Shown here one piece after another: positions 1 through 8,987 of a DNA stretch of 64,000 nt (position 1 is its first letter; each line of letters starts with the position of its first letter). The DNA comes from Pelagibacteraceae bacterium AG-426-I15 (lineage in GTDB: Bacteria > Pseudomonadota > Alphaproteobacteria > Pelagibacterales > Pelagibacteraceae), in NCBI GenBank assembly GCA_003213135.1, contig QCNT01000002.1:106637-170636 (forward strand), read 5' to 3'. Under the pieces are notes generated by a model. The model searched no databases and was not told where the DNA came from. It saw only the letters and a list, made by a program, of their open reading frames with translations. Both the position numbers and the translations under genes were made by a program.

Positions 1-1243
1 TAAAATCAAATAATTTTTTTAAAATATTAACAGGTATTTTGTCCTTGATTATCTGATCTTTTGATAAACTTTCGTAAAAAGAGGTGTTTTTCTCAAGAGA
101 ACTAATTGCACATTTTTGAACAACTCTGTAAGCCTTATCTCTTTTCATTCCTTTTGATGTGAGTTCTAACAATACCCTTTGTGAAAAAAATATTCCTTTT
201 GTTAAATTTAAGTTTTTTATCATATTATTTTTATTAACTTTCATTGACTTGATAACGCCATCTAATCTATTCAACGCAAAATCTATTGTGACAGTTGCGT
301 CAGGACCAATATTTCTTTCAACACTAGAATGTGAAATATCCCTTTCGTGCCAAAGGGCAACATTTTCTAAAGCAGGAATTACAGTAGCTCTAACTAATCT
401 TGCTAAACCCGTTAAATTCTCAGTAAGAACAGGATTTTTTTTATGAGGCATCGCGGAAGAACCCATTTGTTTTTTTTTAAAAAATTCTTCAACCTCCGAT
501 ACTTCAGTTCGTTGCAAATGTCTTATTTCTATTGATAATCTTTCGATCGAGCTTGCAATAATTCCCAAAACAGAAAAAAAGTAAGCATGTCTATCTCTTG
601 GAATAATTTGTGTTGATACTGGCTCTACATCTAAATTTAATTTTTTAGCAACATAGCTTTCTACTCTCGGGTCTATATTTGCAAAAGTTCCAACAGCACC
701 AGATATTGCACATGTCGATATTTCTTTAATTGCTTTTTTAAGTCTTGAATGACTTCTAGAAAACTCTTCATAATAAGTTAACATTTTTAATCCAAATGTT
801 ATCGGTTCTGCGTGTATCCCATGACTTCTACCTATACACAAAGTATATTTATGTTTTAAAGATTGTTTTTTTAATGATTTTAATAAATTTTCTAAATCTT
901 TTAAAATTATTAACCCAGATTGTTTTAATTGAATATTAAAGCATGTATCTAAAACATCTGATGAAGTCATGCCTTTGTGCAAAAAACTTCCTTCTTTTCC
1001 AACTTTTTCAGTAATTGAAGTTAAAAAAGCTATTACATCATGTCTAACTTTTCCTTCCAGAGCATTAATTCTTACAACATTTATTTTTGATTTAGATTTG
1101 ACTTTATTAACAACACCTTTTGGAATTATTTTATATTTTTCCATGGCCTCTGCAGCCGCCAACTCTATTTTAAGCCAAAGGTTATACCTATTTTTATCAA
1201 GCCAAATTTCTTTTACTTCTTTTCTAGAATATCGCTCTATCAT
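1..1243 (-). CDS. purB: Adenylosuccinate lyase (C-terminus cut by window edge)
   Basis: The enzyme makes fumarate twice in purine synthesis: from SAICAR to AICAR and from adenylosuccinate to AMP. On the minus strand an open frame begins MIERYSRKEVKEIW, and about 414 codons are visible before the window edge. The fumarase/aspartase superfamily signature GSSAMPHKKNP is readable near 430-470, and TSSDVLDT and a GRSHGIHAEP-like substrate loop also match the family. Bacillus-type PurB is about 430 residues, so only a short C-terminal piece should be missing. The ATG at 1243 lies 2 bp after the map stop codon, so purB is probably cotranscribed with sfsA and map. I am sure of the family; the missing end cannot be judged. 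Confidence 0.95.
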   Translation of the reverse strand, partial: MIERYSRKEVKEIWLDKNRYNLWLKIELAAAEAMEKYKIIPKGVVNKVKSKSKINVVRINALEGKVRHDVIAFLTSITEKVGKEGSFLHKGMTSSDVLDTCFNIQLKQSGLIILKDLENLLKSLKKQSLKHKYTLCIGRSHGIHAEPITFGLKMLTYYEEFSRSHSRLKKAIKEISTCAISGAVGTFANIDPRVESYVAKKLNLDVEPVSTQIIPRDRHAYFFSVLGIIASSIERLSIEIRHLQRTEVSEVEEFFKKKQMGSSAMPHKKNPVLTENLTGLARLVRATVIPALENVALWHERDISHSSVERNIGPDATVTIDFALNRLDGVIKSMKVNKNNMIKNLNLTKGIFFSQRVLLELTSKGMKRDKAYRVVQKCAISSLEKNTSFYESLSKDQIIKDKIPVNILKKLFDF

Positions 1244-1245
1244 TT

Positions 1246-2019
1246 TTATTTTTGTGGAGGAAAATTTAATCCTTTTTTGGAAAGGGTAAATATTTCGTAT
1301 CCATCTTTTTTTATACCAACTGTGTGTTCAAATTGTGCAGAAAGTAATTTATCTTTAGTAACTGCAGTCCATCCATCTTTAAGAACACTTGTTTCAAATT
1401 TGCCTTCATTTATCATAGGTTCAATTGTAAAAATCATTCCAGACTTTAATTTATTCCCCGTACCAGGCTCTCCATAATGTAATATATTTGGCTCTTCATG
1501 AAAATTTTTTCCTAAGCCATGCCCACAAAAATCTCTTACTACTGAAAAACCTTTTTTTTCAACATATTTTTGAATTGTTGAGCCTATATCACCAACAGTA
1601 ACTCCGTCCTTTAAAATCTTTATAGCTTCCATCATAGCTTCATATGTTGTTTTAGTTAAATTTTTAGATTTCACCGAAACATCTCCAACATAAAACATTC
1701 TGCTAGTATCGCCATGCCAACCATTTTTTAGCACAGTCACATCAACGTTGACTATGTCGCCCTCCTTTAAAATTTTGTTACCGGGAATTCCATGACAGAC
1801 TATATGATTTACTGAGGTACAACATGATTTGGGAAACCCTCTATAAAATAATGGAGCAGAGAATGCGCCCGAGTCATTTATAAATTCAAAGCATAATTTA
1901 TCAATCTTTTCTGTTTTGACCCCAGGTTTTATTATTTTATTAACTTCATCTAAGGCTGAAGCAGCTATAGATCCAGCGTTACGGGTTCCTTCAAAAGCTT
2001 CATTAATATTATTATTCAT
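1246..2019 (-). CDS. map: Methionine aminopeptidase type I
   Basis: It removes the initiator methionine from new proteins in the cytosol, using two metal ions. The 257-residue product has the usual type I length without an N-terminal extension. The metal ligands can be read in order: the Asp pair in NVDVTVLKNGWHGDTSRMF, the His in FCGHGLGKNFHEEP, the Glu in GMIFTIEPMI and the Glu in AQFEHTVGI. It starts at an ATG and overlaps the 3' end of sfsA by 8 bp, and purB follows after 2 bp. This looks like a three-gene leftward transcription unit of sfsA, map and purB. Confidence 0.96.
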   Translation of the reverse strand: MNNNINEAFEGTRNAGSIAASALDEVNKIIKPGVKTEKIDKLCFEFINDSGAFSAPLFYRGFPKSCCTSVNHIVCHGIPGNKILKEGDIVNVDVTVLKNGWHGDTSRMFYVGDVSVKSKNLTKTTYEAMMEAIKILKDGVTVGDIGSTIQKYVEKKGFSVVRDFCGHGLGKNFHEEPNILHYGEPGTGNKLKSGMIFTIEPMINEGKFETSVLKDGWTAVTKDKLLSAQFEHTVGIKKDGYEIFTLSKKGLNFPPQK

Positions 2020-2719
2020 TTACTAAAATTTTAATCCTTTTTCTTATTCTTATTCCTTTGTTAGAAAATTTACAATCATAACAGAGAATATTTACTTTTT
2101 TACTTATAGCTTGTTTAAATGCTTTAAAATAATCAGGGTCAATATCTGAAGCTATACTAAAAGTATTACAATTCTCTATTTGAACTAGAAAAATCAGATA
2201 GCTTTCATAACCTTGTTCTTTAGCTAACATTAAGTCTTGAAGATGTTTTTTTCCACGTATAGTAACAGCATCAGGAAATTCAGCGAACCCCTTTCTCCTG
2301 CTAAGAGAAACACTTTTGACCTCTAAATATGCTTTTTTATTATTTTTTAAATTTCCTAAATAAAAATCAAACCTGGTGTTTTTACCAAATTTTTTTTCAG
2401 CTTTTACGATACTAAACTCTGCAAGTTCATCAATTAGCTTTTTGTTTAAAGACTCCTGAATTACCTTATTTGTAATATGCGTATTTACACAATGCTTCAC
2501 TTTATCTACCTCGATTATTTGAAGGGTATACTTTAACTTCCTTTTTTCATTTTTGGATTTTGTAAACCAAACTTGATTTCCCGGTTTTAATAAATTAAGC
2601 ATAGATCCTGAATTTGGACAATGAGCTGTGATAATTTTATTTTTTAATTTAATATCAACAAAAAATCTCTTATATCTTTTTATTAAAACACCTGGTATTA
2701 ATTCGTCCTCAAAATCCAT
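2012..2719 (-). CDS. sfsA: SfsA family protein (sugar fermentation stimulation homologue)
   Basis: SfsA proteins have an OB-like N-terminal domain and a nuclease-like C-terminal domain. Their role is poorly known; the E. coli name comes from an effect on maltose fermentation. The 235-residue product matches the family length. It shows the conserved blocks CPNSGSMLNLLKPG near residues 34-47, RFDFYLG near 117, AYLEVKSVSL near 130 (a PD-(D/E)xK-like EVK core) and FPDAVTIRGKKHLQDL. The ATG at 2719 is only 20 bp from the divergent cinA-like gene, so the two promoters must be very compact or overlap the coding sequences. Confidence 0.9.
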   Translation of the reverse strand: MDFEDELIPGVLIKRYKRFFVDIKLKNKIITAHCPNSGSMLNLLKPGNQVWFTKSKNEKRKLKYTLQIIEVDKVKHCVNTHITNKVIQESLNKKLIDELAEFSIVKAEKKFGKNTRFDFYLGNLKNNKKAYLEVKSVSLSRRKGFAEFPDAVTIRGKKHLQDLMLAKEQGYESYLIFLVQIENCNTFSIASDIDPDYFKAFKQAISKKVNILCYDCKFSNKGIRIRKRIKILVNE

Positions 2720-2739
2720 TTTTTAAATATTATCAAATT

Positions 2740-3498
2740 ATGGTAAAAAAAAATAAAAAAATAACATGCGCAATCTTAATTATCGGAAATGAAATTTTAT
2801 CCGGCAGAACAAAAGACCAAAATGTTTCTTTTTTAGCCTCTTGGTTGAATTCAAATTTAGGTATTAAAGTAAGTGAAGTAAGGATTGTTCCAGATAATGA
2901 AAAGGAAATAATTAAAAGCACTCAAACATTAAGTAAAAAATTTACCTATGTTTTAACAACCGGAGGAATAGGGCCAACACATGATGATATAACTGCAAAG
3001 TCAATATCAAAAGCTTTTAATAAAAAATACACATTTAATATTGAGGCATTAAATATATTAAAAAAATATTATGGAAACGAATTTAATGATCCAAGAAAAA
3101 AAATGGCAAAAATGCCAACAGGTTCAAAATTGATTTATAATCCCTCAAGCGCTGCGCCAGGTTTTATAATTAAAAATGTAATCTGTCTTCCAGGCGTACC
3201 TTTGATATTGAAGTCAATGATACATAATTTAAAAAAATATTTAAAACCCGGGGCTAAAATATTTAGTACTTCTATAAATTGTCAGACAGTTGAAAGTAAA
3301 ATTGCCAGAGATTTAGATTTGCTACAAAAAAAATTCAAAAAATTTGTTGAAATAGGTAGTTACCCATTCTTCAGACAAGGAAAAATAGGCGTTTCGATCG
3401 TAGTAAGATCAATAAAAAAAAGGAATTTACAATCTTGCCACAAAAATATTATTAAAGTTATAAAAGATAAAAAAATAAAAATTGTAAGGAGCTCATAG
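2740..3498 (+). CDS. CinA N-terminal / molybdopterin-binding domain protein
   Basis: This is a stand-alone competence/damage-inducible protein A domain (COG1058, MoaB/MogA fold) of 252 residues. The family motif LTTGGIGPTHDDIT is at about residues 73-86, and a second block, LPGVPLILKSM, is near residue 152. The C-terminal nicotinamide-nucleotide amidase (PncC) domain of full-length CinA is absent. Stand-alone members have been linked to pyrophosphatase or molybdopterin-binding roles, so the substrate cannot be fixed from sequence. Its TAG stop shares one base with the GTG start of the next gene, suggesting translational coupling. Confidence 0.85.
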   Translation: MVKKNKKITCAILIIGNEILSGRTKDQNVSFLASWLNSNLGIKVSEVRIVPDNEKEIIKSTQTLSKKFTYVLTTGGIGPTHDDITAKSISKAFNKKYTFNIEALNILKKYYGNEFNDPRKKMAKMPTGSKLIYNPSSAAPGFIIKNVICLPGVPLILKSMIHNLKKYLKPGAKIFSTSINCQTVESKIARDLDLLQKKFKKFVEIGSYPFFRQGKIGVSIVVRSIKKRNLQSCHKNIIKVIKDKKIKIVRSS

Positions 3499-3923
3499 TG
3501 TTGTATTTTGCATTTGGAAGCAATCTTCATCATAAACAAATGAAGAGAAGATGTAAGAACTCAAAATATATTGGCTGTTACAGCCTAAAGGGATACAAAC
3601 TTGTTTTTAGGAACTATTATTTTGGAGGCGGGGTAGCGGATATTCAAAAGAAAAAAAATAGCTTTGTTCTTGGAGCTATTTATAAAATTTCAAAAAGTGA
3701 CGAGAAAAAATTAGATGAATATGAAAATTATCCAACAACCTATATTAAGAAATATTTTAAACTTTTTGGAAAAAAAGTTATGTTTTACTATATGCCAAAA
3801 AAAACTAAGTTAGTTTCACCAAGCAAACGTTATATAAATATTATTATTCAGGGTTACAAAGACTGTGGATACCGAAACACATTCATAGTTATTTCAAAAG
3901 GAAAAAAAATTAGAATAAAATGA
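3498..3923 (+). CDS. Gamma-glutamylcyclotransferase-like (GGCT/AIG2 fold) protein
   Basis: Members of this fold cyclise gamma-glutamyl amines or dipeptides to 5-oxoproline. The 141-residue product opens with MLYFAFGSNL, the family Y/F-GSNL nucleotide-like loop. It carries the expected acidic catalytic site in KLDEYENYPTTY near residue 76. The start is a GTG at 3498, preceded by AAGGAG at a good distance; an ATG further in would remove the GSNL motif. It overlaps the GT17 gene downstream by 4 bp (ATGA). The natural substrate is unknown. Confidence 0.8.
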   Translation: MLYFAFGSNLHHKQMKRRCKNSKYIGCYSLKGYKLVFRNYYFGGGVADIQKKKNSFVLGAIYKISKSDEKKLDEYENYPTTYIKKYFKLFGKKVMFYYMPKKTKLVSPSKRYINIIIQGYKDCGYRNTFIVISKGKKIRIK

Positions 3924-4816
3924 AAATTTTTGATTGCTTCATGTTCTATGATGAAGAAATGATATTGGATTTTCGTTTAAATTATTTGAGCGATTATGTA
4001 GAAAAATTTATAATAGTTGAAAGTTGTTTTACACATAGCGGAAAAAAAAGAGACTTAGTATTTGATTTTAAAAAATACGGCAAATTTAAAGATAAAATTT
4101 CATATATTATTTTAGATGAGGAACCAAAAGATTTATTCAAATTAGACAATAGTGACAATTTTGACAAAAAAAATTCTAAGTATATTTTAAACGCATTAAA
4201 AAGAGAAAATTTCCAAAGAAACTATATTACCAAGGGCCTTAAGTATGCCGAACCAGAAGATTTAATAATTATTTCTGACGTGGATGAAATACCCAATTTA
4301 GAGGATAATAATTTAAAAAATTTCAAAGAAAAAATAATACTATTTAATCAAAAGTTTTTTTATTACAAATTTAATTTAAAGTTAAATTCTTTTAATTGGT
4401 ATGGTAGTAAGGCTTGCAAAAAATCTAACTTGATATCTCCACAATGGTTAAGAAATATTAAAAGTAAAAAATATCCATTTTGGAGAATAGATACTCTATT
4501 TTCAAAAACTAAATATAAAAATATATCTTTAATAAAAAATGGTGGTTGGCATTTTTCAAACATGAAAAGTGCTGAAGCAATTGATAAAAAAATGTCTACA
4601 TATTTACATCATAGAGAATATGACCTCAAACCTCTTGGTACAAAAAAAATTGAAGAGATTATGAAAAATAGAAAGGCGATATATAATTTAAGAGCAGATA
4701 TGAAATCTGATAAATTTGACAATACCCAAAAATTAATTATTGCTGAAATGAGCGAATTACCAGTTTATATTCAAAAAAATTTAGAGAAATACAAAGATTG
4801 GATAGAGATAAAATAA
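3920..4816 (+). CDS. Glycosyltransferase family 17-like protein
   Basis: GT17 includes beta-1,4-N-acetylglucosaminyltransferases; bacterial members build surface glycans from a UDP-sugar. The 298-residue product begins MKIFDCFMFYDEEMILDFRL, the characteristic GT17 opening. It has the block FIIVESCFTHSGKKR and a metal-binding DVD at residues 120-122 within IISDVDEIPN. GGWHFSNM near residue 211 also fits the family. It overlaps the upstream gene by 4 bp, and its stop is 2 bp before the ATG of the next glycosyltransferase. The donor and acceptor sugars cannot be told. Confidence 0.85.
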   Translation: MKIFDCFMFYDEEMILDFRLNYLSDYVEKFIIVESCFTHSGKKRDLVFDFKKYGKFKDKISYIILDEEPKDLFKLDNSDNFDKKNSKYILNALKRENFQRNYITKGLKYAEPEDLIIISDVDEIPNLEDNNLKNFKEKIILFNQKFFYYKFNLKLNSFNWYGSKACKKSNLISPQWLRNIKSKKYPFWRIDTLFSKTKYKNISLIKNGGWHFSNMKSAEAIDKKMSTYLHHREYDLKPLGTKKIEEIMKNRKAIYNLRADMKSDKFDNTQKLIIAEMSELPVYIQKNLEKYKDWIEIK

Positions 4817-4818
4817 CA

Positions 4819-5733
4819 ATGAAATCAAATGCAATAGTTACTCTTGCTGACTCAAATTATTTTGAATTGTTAATAGAATTAATAAATTCTATCAACAAAC
4901 ATGACAAGACCAATAGTGTCTCTATCTGTGTTTTAGATGCGGGTTTAACAGAAAAACAAAGTGAAATTATAAAAACCAAAGTTTACTCTATTAAGAAAGC
5001 AAAATGGGATATTGAAGTTTCAAAATTTAAAATTGCAGGCAAAGAGTGGTTAAAAAGCCAAGTATCAAGAGCATTTCTTCCAGACTATTTCCCAGAATTT
5101 AAAAAATATCTATGGATAGATTGTGATGCTTGGATAAATTCATGGGAAAGCGTTGAACTATATTTTAAAGCCTGTGAAAATGGAAAACTTGGCATTACTC
5201 AATCTGTTGGTTCTGGTTATAGGGTCTTATCAAAAGTTAAATGGGTATTTGGTAAGATAGCTTTAATTAAATCACAAAATTATAAACATGCAAAAAAATC
5301 GGGATTTTCAGAAAAGACTGCGAGAAAAATTGCTTTTTCACCACATATTAATATTGGAGTTTTTTCACTCGAAAAAGACTCTTCGTGTTGGAAAATTTGG
5401 CAAGAAATTTTAAAGAAAGCTTTAAAATCTGGACAAATTTTTGGTTCAGAGGGTCTTGCAATCAATATTGCAGTATACGATAAAAATATTGATGTAGAAT
5501 TTTTACCTGTTAATTGCAATTGGATAGCTAGCAATGTTTTGCCTAAGTATGATATTAAAAATGAAACTTTTGTTGAACCTTATTTACCACATAATAAAAT
5601 TGGAATAATGCACCTGGCGGCGGGCTTATGGTCAGGAAAAAAAGATATGAGACTAGATAAAAACGTAAAAATTAAAATTAAAACAACAAACGGAAAAGAG
5701 ATAGACAAAAGCTTAAGATTTGGAATAAACTGA
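4819..5733 (+). CDS. Glycosyltransferase, GT8-like fold
   Basis: The product (about 304 residues) begins MKSNAIVTLADSNYFELL and contains YLWIDCDAW with a DxD motif at residues 101-103. This fits a metal-dependent GT-A enzyme of the GT8 or a related nucleotide-diphospho-sugar transferase type. A later PHINIGVFSL block and a C-terminal IGIMHLAAGLW (with the expected late His) resemble GT8 members. I chose the ATG at 4819, 2 bp after the GT17 stop; a longer frame from a TTG at 4798 would overlap GT17. It probably acts in the same glycan assembly as its neighbour. tRNA-Leu follows directly on the same strand. Confidence 0.7.
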   Translation: MKSNAIVTLADSNYFELLIELINSINKHDKTNSVSICVLDAGLTEKQSEIIKTKVYSIKKAKWDIEVSKFKIAGKEWLKSQVSRAFLPDYFPEFKKYLWIDCDAWINSWESVELYFKACENGKLGITQSVGSGYRVLSKVKWVFGKIALIKSQNYKHAKKSGFSEKTARKIAFSPHINIGVFSLEKDSSCWKIWQEILKKALKSGQIFGSEGLAINIAVYDKNIDVEFLPVNCNWIASNVLPKYDIKNETFVEPYLPHNKIGIMHLAAGLWSGKKDMRLDKNVKIKIKTTNGKEIDKSLRFGIN

Positions 5734-5755
5734 TATTTAAGAACATTTGACAGGA

Positions 5756-5840
5756 GCCCTCGTGGTGAAATGGTAGACACAAAGGACTTAAAATCCTTGC
5801 CCGTAAGGGAGTGCCAGTTCGAGTCTGGCCGAGGGCACCA
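5756..5840 (+). tRNA. tRNA-Leu (UAA)
   Basis: The acceptor arms GCCCTCG and CGAGGGC pair fully. The anticodon loop CTTAAAA reads UAA between AAGGA/TCCTT stems, a long variable arm (GCCCGTAAGGGAGT) marks a class II tRNA, the T arm carries GTTCGAG, and CCA is encoded. It lies inside the glycan region, 22 bp after a glycosyltransferase and 11 bp before nadK. Confidence 0.97.
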
Positions 5841-5851
5841 ACATTTAATTT

Positions 5852-6622
5852 ATGAAAAATTTTCATTTTGTTTTTGATAATACCAGTAAATCAAAAAAAC
5901 TAAAAAAACATATTTCAAAAAGATATAAAAACTTTTCAGTGAAAAAATCTAATGTCATAATTGTATGTGGCGGGGATGGATTTATGCTAAAAACAATGAA
6001 AAAATATTTTAGATATAACAAACCTTTTTATGGAATCAATTGTGGTTTGATAGGTTTTCTTATGAATAAATATACTTTTAAAAATTTAAATCAAATTGTG
6101 GAAAAATCAAAAATTAATTTAATTAATCCGTTAGAAGTTAAAACCACCACAACAAATAACAAAAAAAAATCTTTTTTTGCGATAAACGATCTATCTCTTT
6201 TTAGACAAAGTAAACAAACAGCTTTTTTAAAATTAAAAGTAAATAATCAAATTTTAATGAAAAAACTTATTGGAGACGGAGTGATCGTATCAACACCTGC
6301 GGGAAGCACAGCTTATAATTTATCAATAAACGGTCCAATTTTATCTCTAAATTCAAAAAAAATTGCAATCACGCCAATAAGCCCATTTAGACCTAGAAGA
6401 TGGAAAGGAAAAACAGTATCAGAAAAGTCAAAAATTTATATTGGCAATATTGATCCTATAAAAAGGCCCGTTGCAGCTGTTGCTGACAATAACGAAATAA
6501 GAAATGTATCAAAAATAAAAGTTTTTATTAACAAAAGAATTAAATTTAAACTATTATTTAACTTAAAAGAAAGTTTAATAAAAAAAATTAAATCTGAACA
6601 AAAAAGAAAATTAAATAATTAA
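5852..6622 (+). CDS. nadK: NAD kinase
   Basis: It phosphorylates NAD to NADP with ATP or polyphosphate in the cytosol. The 256-residue product has the catalytic GGDG at residues 40-43 (VCGGDGFMLK) and a second family motif, GDGVIVSTPAGSTAYNLS, near residues 144-161. NGPILSLN and ITPISPF follow, as in bacterial NadK. The ATG lies 11 bp after the tRNA-Leu CCA end, and the aminotransferase gene starts 1 bp after its stop. It is a core gene inside a surface-sugar region, so it is probably carried as part of the local transcription unit without a direct pathway link. Confidence 0.95.
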   Translation: MKNFHFVFDNTSKSKKLKKHISKRYKNFSVKKSNVIIVCGGDGFMLKTMKKYFRYNKPFYGINCGLIGFLMNKYTFKNLNQIVEKSKINLINPLEVKTTTTNNKKKSFFAINDLSLFRQSKQTAFLKLKVNNQILMKKLIGDGVIVSTPAGSTAYNLSINGPILSLNSKKIAITPISPFRPRRWKGKTVSEKSKIYIGNIDPIKRPVAAVADNNEIRNVSKIKVFINKRIKFKLLFNLKESLIKKIKSEQKRKLNN

Positions 6623-6623
6623 A

Positions 6624-7751
6624 ATGAAAAAATATATTGTGCCAGTTAATGAACCAGAACTTTTAGGAAATGAAAAAAAATATATTTTACGTTGTATAAA
6701 TACAGGCTTCATTTCATCTGCTGGACCATTTGTTGAAAAATTTGAAAAAAAATTTGCAAAAACTGTTAGCAGAAAATTTGCTATTTCGGTTGTGAATGGT
6801 ACTGCGGCATTACAATTGGCTTTTGAAAGTTTAAATCTAAAAAAAGGTGATGAGGTAATTCTTCCTTCCTTTACAATAATTTCCTGTGTTCTCCCAGTTG
6901 TGAGAAGTGGTTTAAAACCAGTTTTAGTAGACAGCGATCCAATAACTTGGAATATGGATTTAGATCAAGTTGAAAAAAAAATTACATCCAAAACTAAAGC
7001 CATTATCGCACCACATATTTACGGCTTACCCATAGATATGAATAGACTTTTAAAAATTGCAAAAAAAAATAAATTAAAAATTATAGAAGATGCTGCAGAA
7101 GTTTTAGGTTTAAAATATAAAAATAAAATGTGCGGAAGTTTTGGCGATGTTTCCACATTCAGTTTTTATGCAAACAAACATATAACCACTGGTGAAGGGG
7201 GAATGATTGTTACAAATGATAAAAAAATTGCTGAAAAATGTAAAAGTTTAAGAAACATATGCTTTAACAATAAAAGAAGATTTCTTCACTATGAATTAGG
7301 ATGGAATTATAGATTTACAAACCTTCAATCTGCAGTTGGATTGGCTCAATTAGAAAAACTTAACAAATTTGTAAATAAAAAAAGGTTAATAGGAAATATA
7401 TATAACAAACATTTATCAAAAATAAATCATTTTCAAACCCCGCTTAAGAAAACAAAATATGCAAAAAATATATATTGGGTTTACGGAATTGTTCTAAAAA
7501 AGAAATCAATTATTAACGCTGAAAGTTTAATGAAAAAACTTAAAAGTTTTGGCATAGAAACAAGAAATTTTTTCTGGCCACTTCATAAACAGCCAATTTT
7601 AAATAAAATGGGTTTATTTAAGAAAGTAAAGCTGCCTGTTTCTGAAAATTTAGCAAAAAACGGCATATATCTTCCAACAGGGATTGCCTTAACTTTATCT
7701 CAACAAAAATTTGTTATAAACAAAATCAAAAAAATCTTTTTAAAAAAATGA
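6624..7751 (+). CDS. DegT/DnrJ/EryC1/StrS family sugar aminotransferase
   Basis: These PLP enzymes transfer an amino group from glutamate or glutamine to a nucleotide-linked keto-sugar. The 375-residue product has the PLP-binding Lys185 in SFYANKHITTGEGG and Asp156 in IIEDAAEVLG. VVNGTAALQLAF lies near residues 57-68 and the family C-terminal block YLPTGIALT is present. It overlaps the following methyltransferase gene by 4 bp (ATGA), and a sugar cupin comes next, so the three probably make one amino, C-methylated sugar. The exact nucleotide sugar is not evident, because no 4,6-dehydratase gene is in the window. Confidence 0.93.
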   Translation: MKKYIVPVNEPELLGNEKKYILRCINTGFISSAGPFVEKFEKKFAKTVSRKFAISVVNGTAALQLAFESLNLKKGDEVILPSFTIISCVLPVVRSGLKPVLVDSDPITWNMDLDQVEKKITSKTKAIIAPHIYGLPIDMNRLLKIAKKNKLKIIEDAAEVLGLKYKNKMCGSFGDVSTFSFYANKHITTGEGGMIVTNDKKIAEKCKSLRNICFNNKRRFLHYELGWNYRFTNLQSAVGLAQLEKLNKFVNKKRLIGNIYNKHLSKINHFQTPLKKTKYAKNIYWVYGIVLKKKSIINAESLMKKLKSFGIETRNFFWPLHKQPILNKMGLFKKVKLPVSENLAKNGIYLPTGIALTLSQQKFVINKIKKIFLKK

Positions 7752-8986
7752 TATTAAAAAAATGTAGATTATGTAAAAGCAAAAGGATGTTTAAATTTTT
7801 AGATTTAGGATTTCATCCCCCATCCGATCAATTTAAAAATAAATTACATTTAGACACCCCTACAACCTATTATCCGCTAAAAGTTTTTAGTTGTAAAAGT
7901 TGTGGTTTTAAACAGTTAAATTATGTGGTTGAGCCAGAGGTTCTTTACCAAGACAATTATCCTTACGAGTCATCAATAACAAAAGCCGGAAAAAAACATT
8001 GGTACGAATTTGCCGAGACAGTTTTTAACGATTACAAACTTAAAAAAAAAGATTTAGCCGTAGATATAGGAAGTAATACCGGAGTATTACTAAGCGGTTT
8101 TAAAAAAAAAAAGTGTAGGGTTATTGGTATAGATCCTGCCAACAATATATGCAAGATTGCAAGAAAAAGAGGCATTCCAACCATCAATAGTTTTTTTAAT
8201 TCAAAAGCAGTCAATACAGTTTTGAGAAAATCTGGTAAAGCTAAAGTAATTACCGGAACAAATGTGTTTGCTCATATTAATGATTTAGATTCTTTTATGA
8301 GAAATATCAAAAAACTACTGGATAATGACGAAGGTATATTCGTAATTGAAGCACCTCATTTTTTGCATCTCGTAAAAAGTTTGGAGTACGATACTATTTA
8401 TCACGAACATCTCTCATATATAACTGTATTACCATTAATCAAATTTTTTAAGAAATTTAATTTTGAAATCATTAATATTTTGCAAAAAGATATACACGGA
8501 GGTTCAATCAGAATTTTTATTTCAAAAGCAGGAAACTTTAAAGTTGATAAAAATGTCAAAAAAATTTGTAATTTAGAAAAGAAGGAAAAATTAAATTCAA
8601 AGAAAATTTTGACCAAGTTTGAAAAAAGAGTTATCGAAAATAGGTTAAATTTAGTTTCGTTACTTACAAAACTAAAAAAATCTAACAAAAAAATTATAGC
8701 TTTGAGTGCTCCAGCTAAAGGAATGACACTTCTAAATTATTCTAAATTAGATTGTGATTATTTGGAATATGCAACTGAAAAGTCCTCAATTAAGCAAGGC
8801 CTTTATACTCCAGGTGTGAACTTACCAGTTTTTAGTGATGATAAAATTTTAAAAACAAAACCTGATTATGCATTGTTACTAGCCTGGAATTTTTCAAAAG
8901 AGATAATTAAAAATAATAATAAATATTTACAAAAAGGTGGAAAATTTATAATACCAATTCCAAAAGTTAAAATAGTTAAAAAATAA
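7748..8986 (+). CDS. Sugar C-methyltransferase with N-terminal zinc-binding domain
   Basis: SAM-dependent C-methyltransferases of the TylC3/NovU type methylate nucleotide keto-sugars to give branched sugars. The 412-residue product has an N-terminal zinc site with Cys6, Cys9, Cys49 and Cys52 (CRLC and CKSC). A Rossmann SAM motif, VDIGSNTGVLL, is at residues 105-115, followed by YHEHLSYITVLPL and HGGSIR, which are typical of this family. The C-terminal third has LSAPAKGMTLLNY and resembles the C-methyltransferase C-terminal domain. It starts inside the stop of the aminotransferase and is followed after 1 bp by the cupin gene. The substrate sugar is inferred only by context. Confidence 0.87.
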   Translation: MILKKCRLCKSKRMFKFLDLGFHPPSDQFKNKLHLDTPTTYYPLKVFSCKSCGFKQLNYVVEPEVLYQDNYPYESSITKAGKKHWYEFAETVFNDYKLKKKDLAVDIGSNTGVLLSGFKKKKCRVIGIDPANNICKIARKRGIPTINSFFNSKAVNTVLRKSGKAKVITGTNVFAHINDLDSFMRNIKKLLDNDEGIFVIEAPHFLHLVKSLEYDTIYHEHLSYITVLPLIKFFKKFNFEIINILQKDIHGGSIRIFISKAGNFKVDKNVKKICNLEKKEKLNSKKILTKFEKRVIENRLNLVSLLTKLKKSNKKIIALSAPAKGMTLLNYSKLDCDYLEYATEKSSIKQGLYTPGVNLPVFSDDKILKTKPDYALLLAWNFSKEIIKNNNKYLQKGGKFIIPIPKVKIVKK

Positions 8987-8987
8987 A

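Noticed and set aside
159..446. Plus-strand open frame opposite purB.
   Set aside because: It lies antisense to clear PurB motifs and has no recognisable domain.
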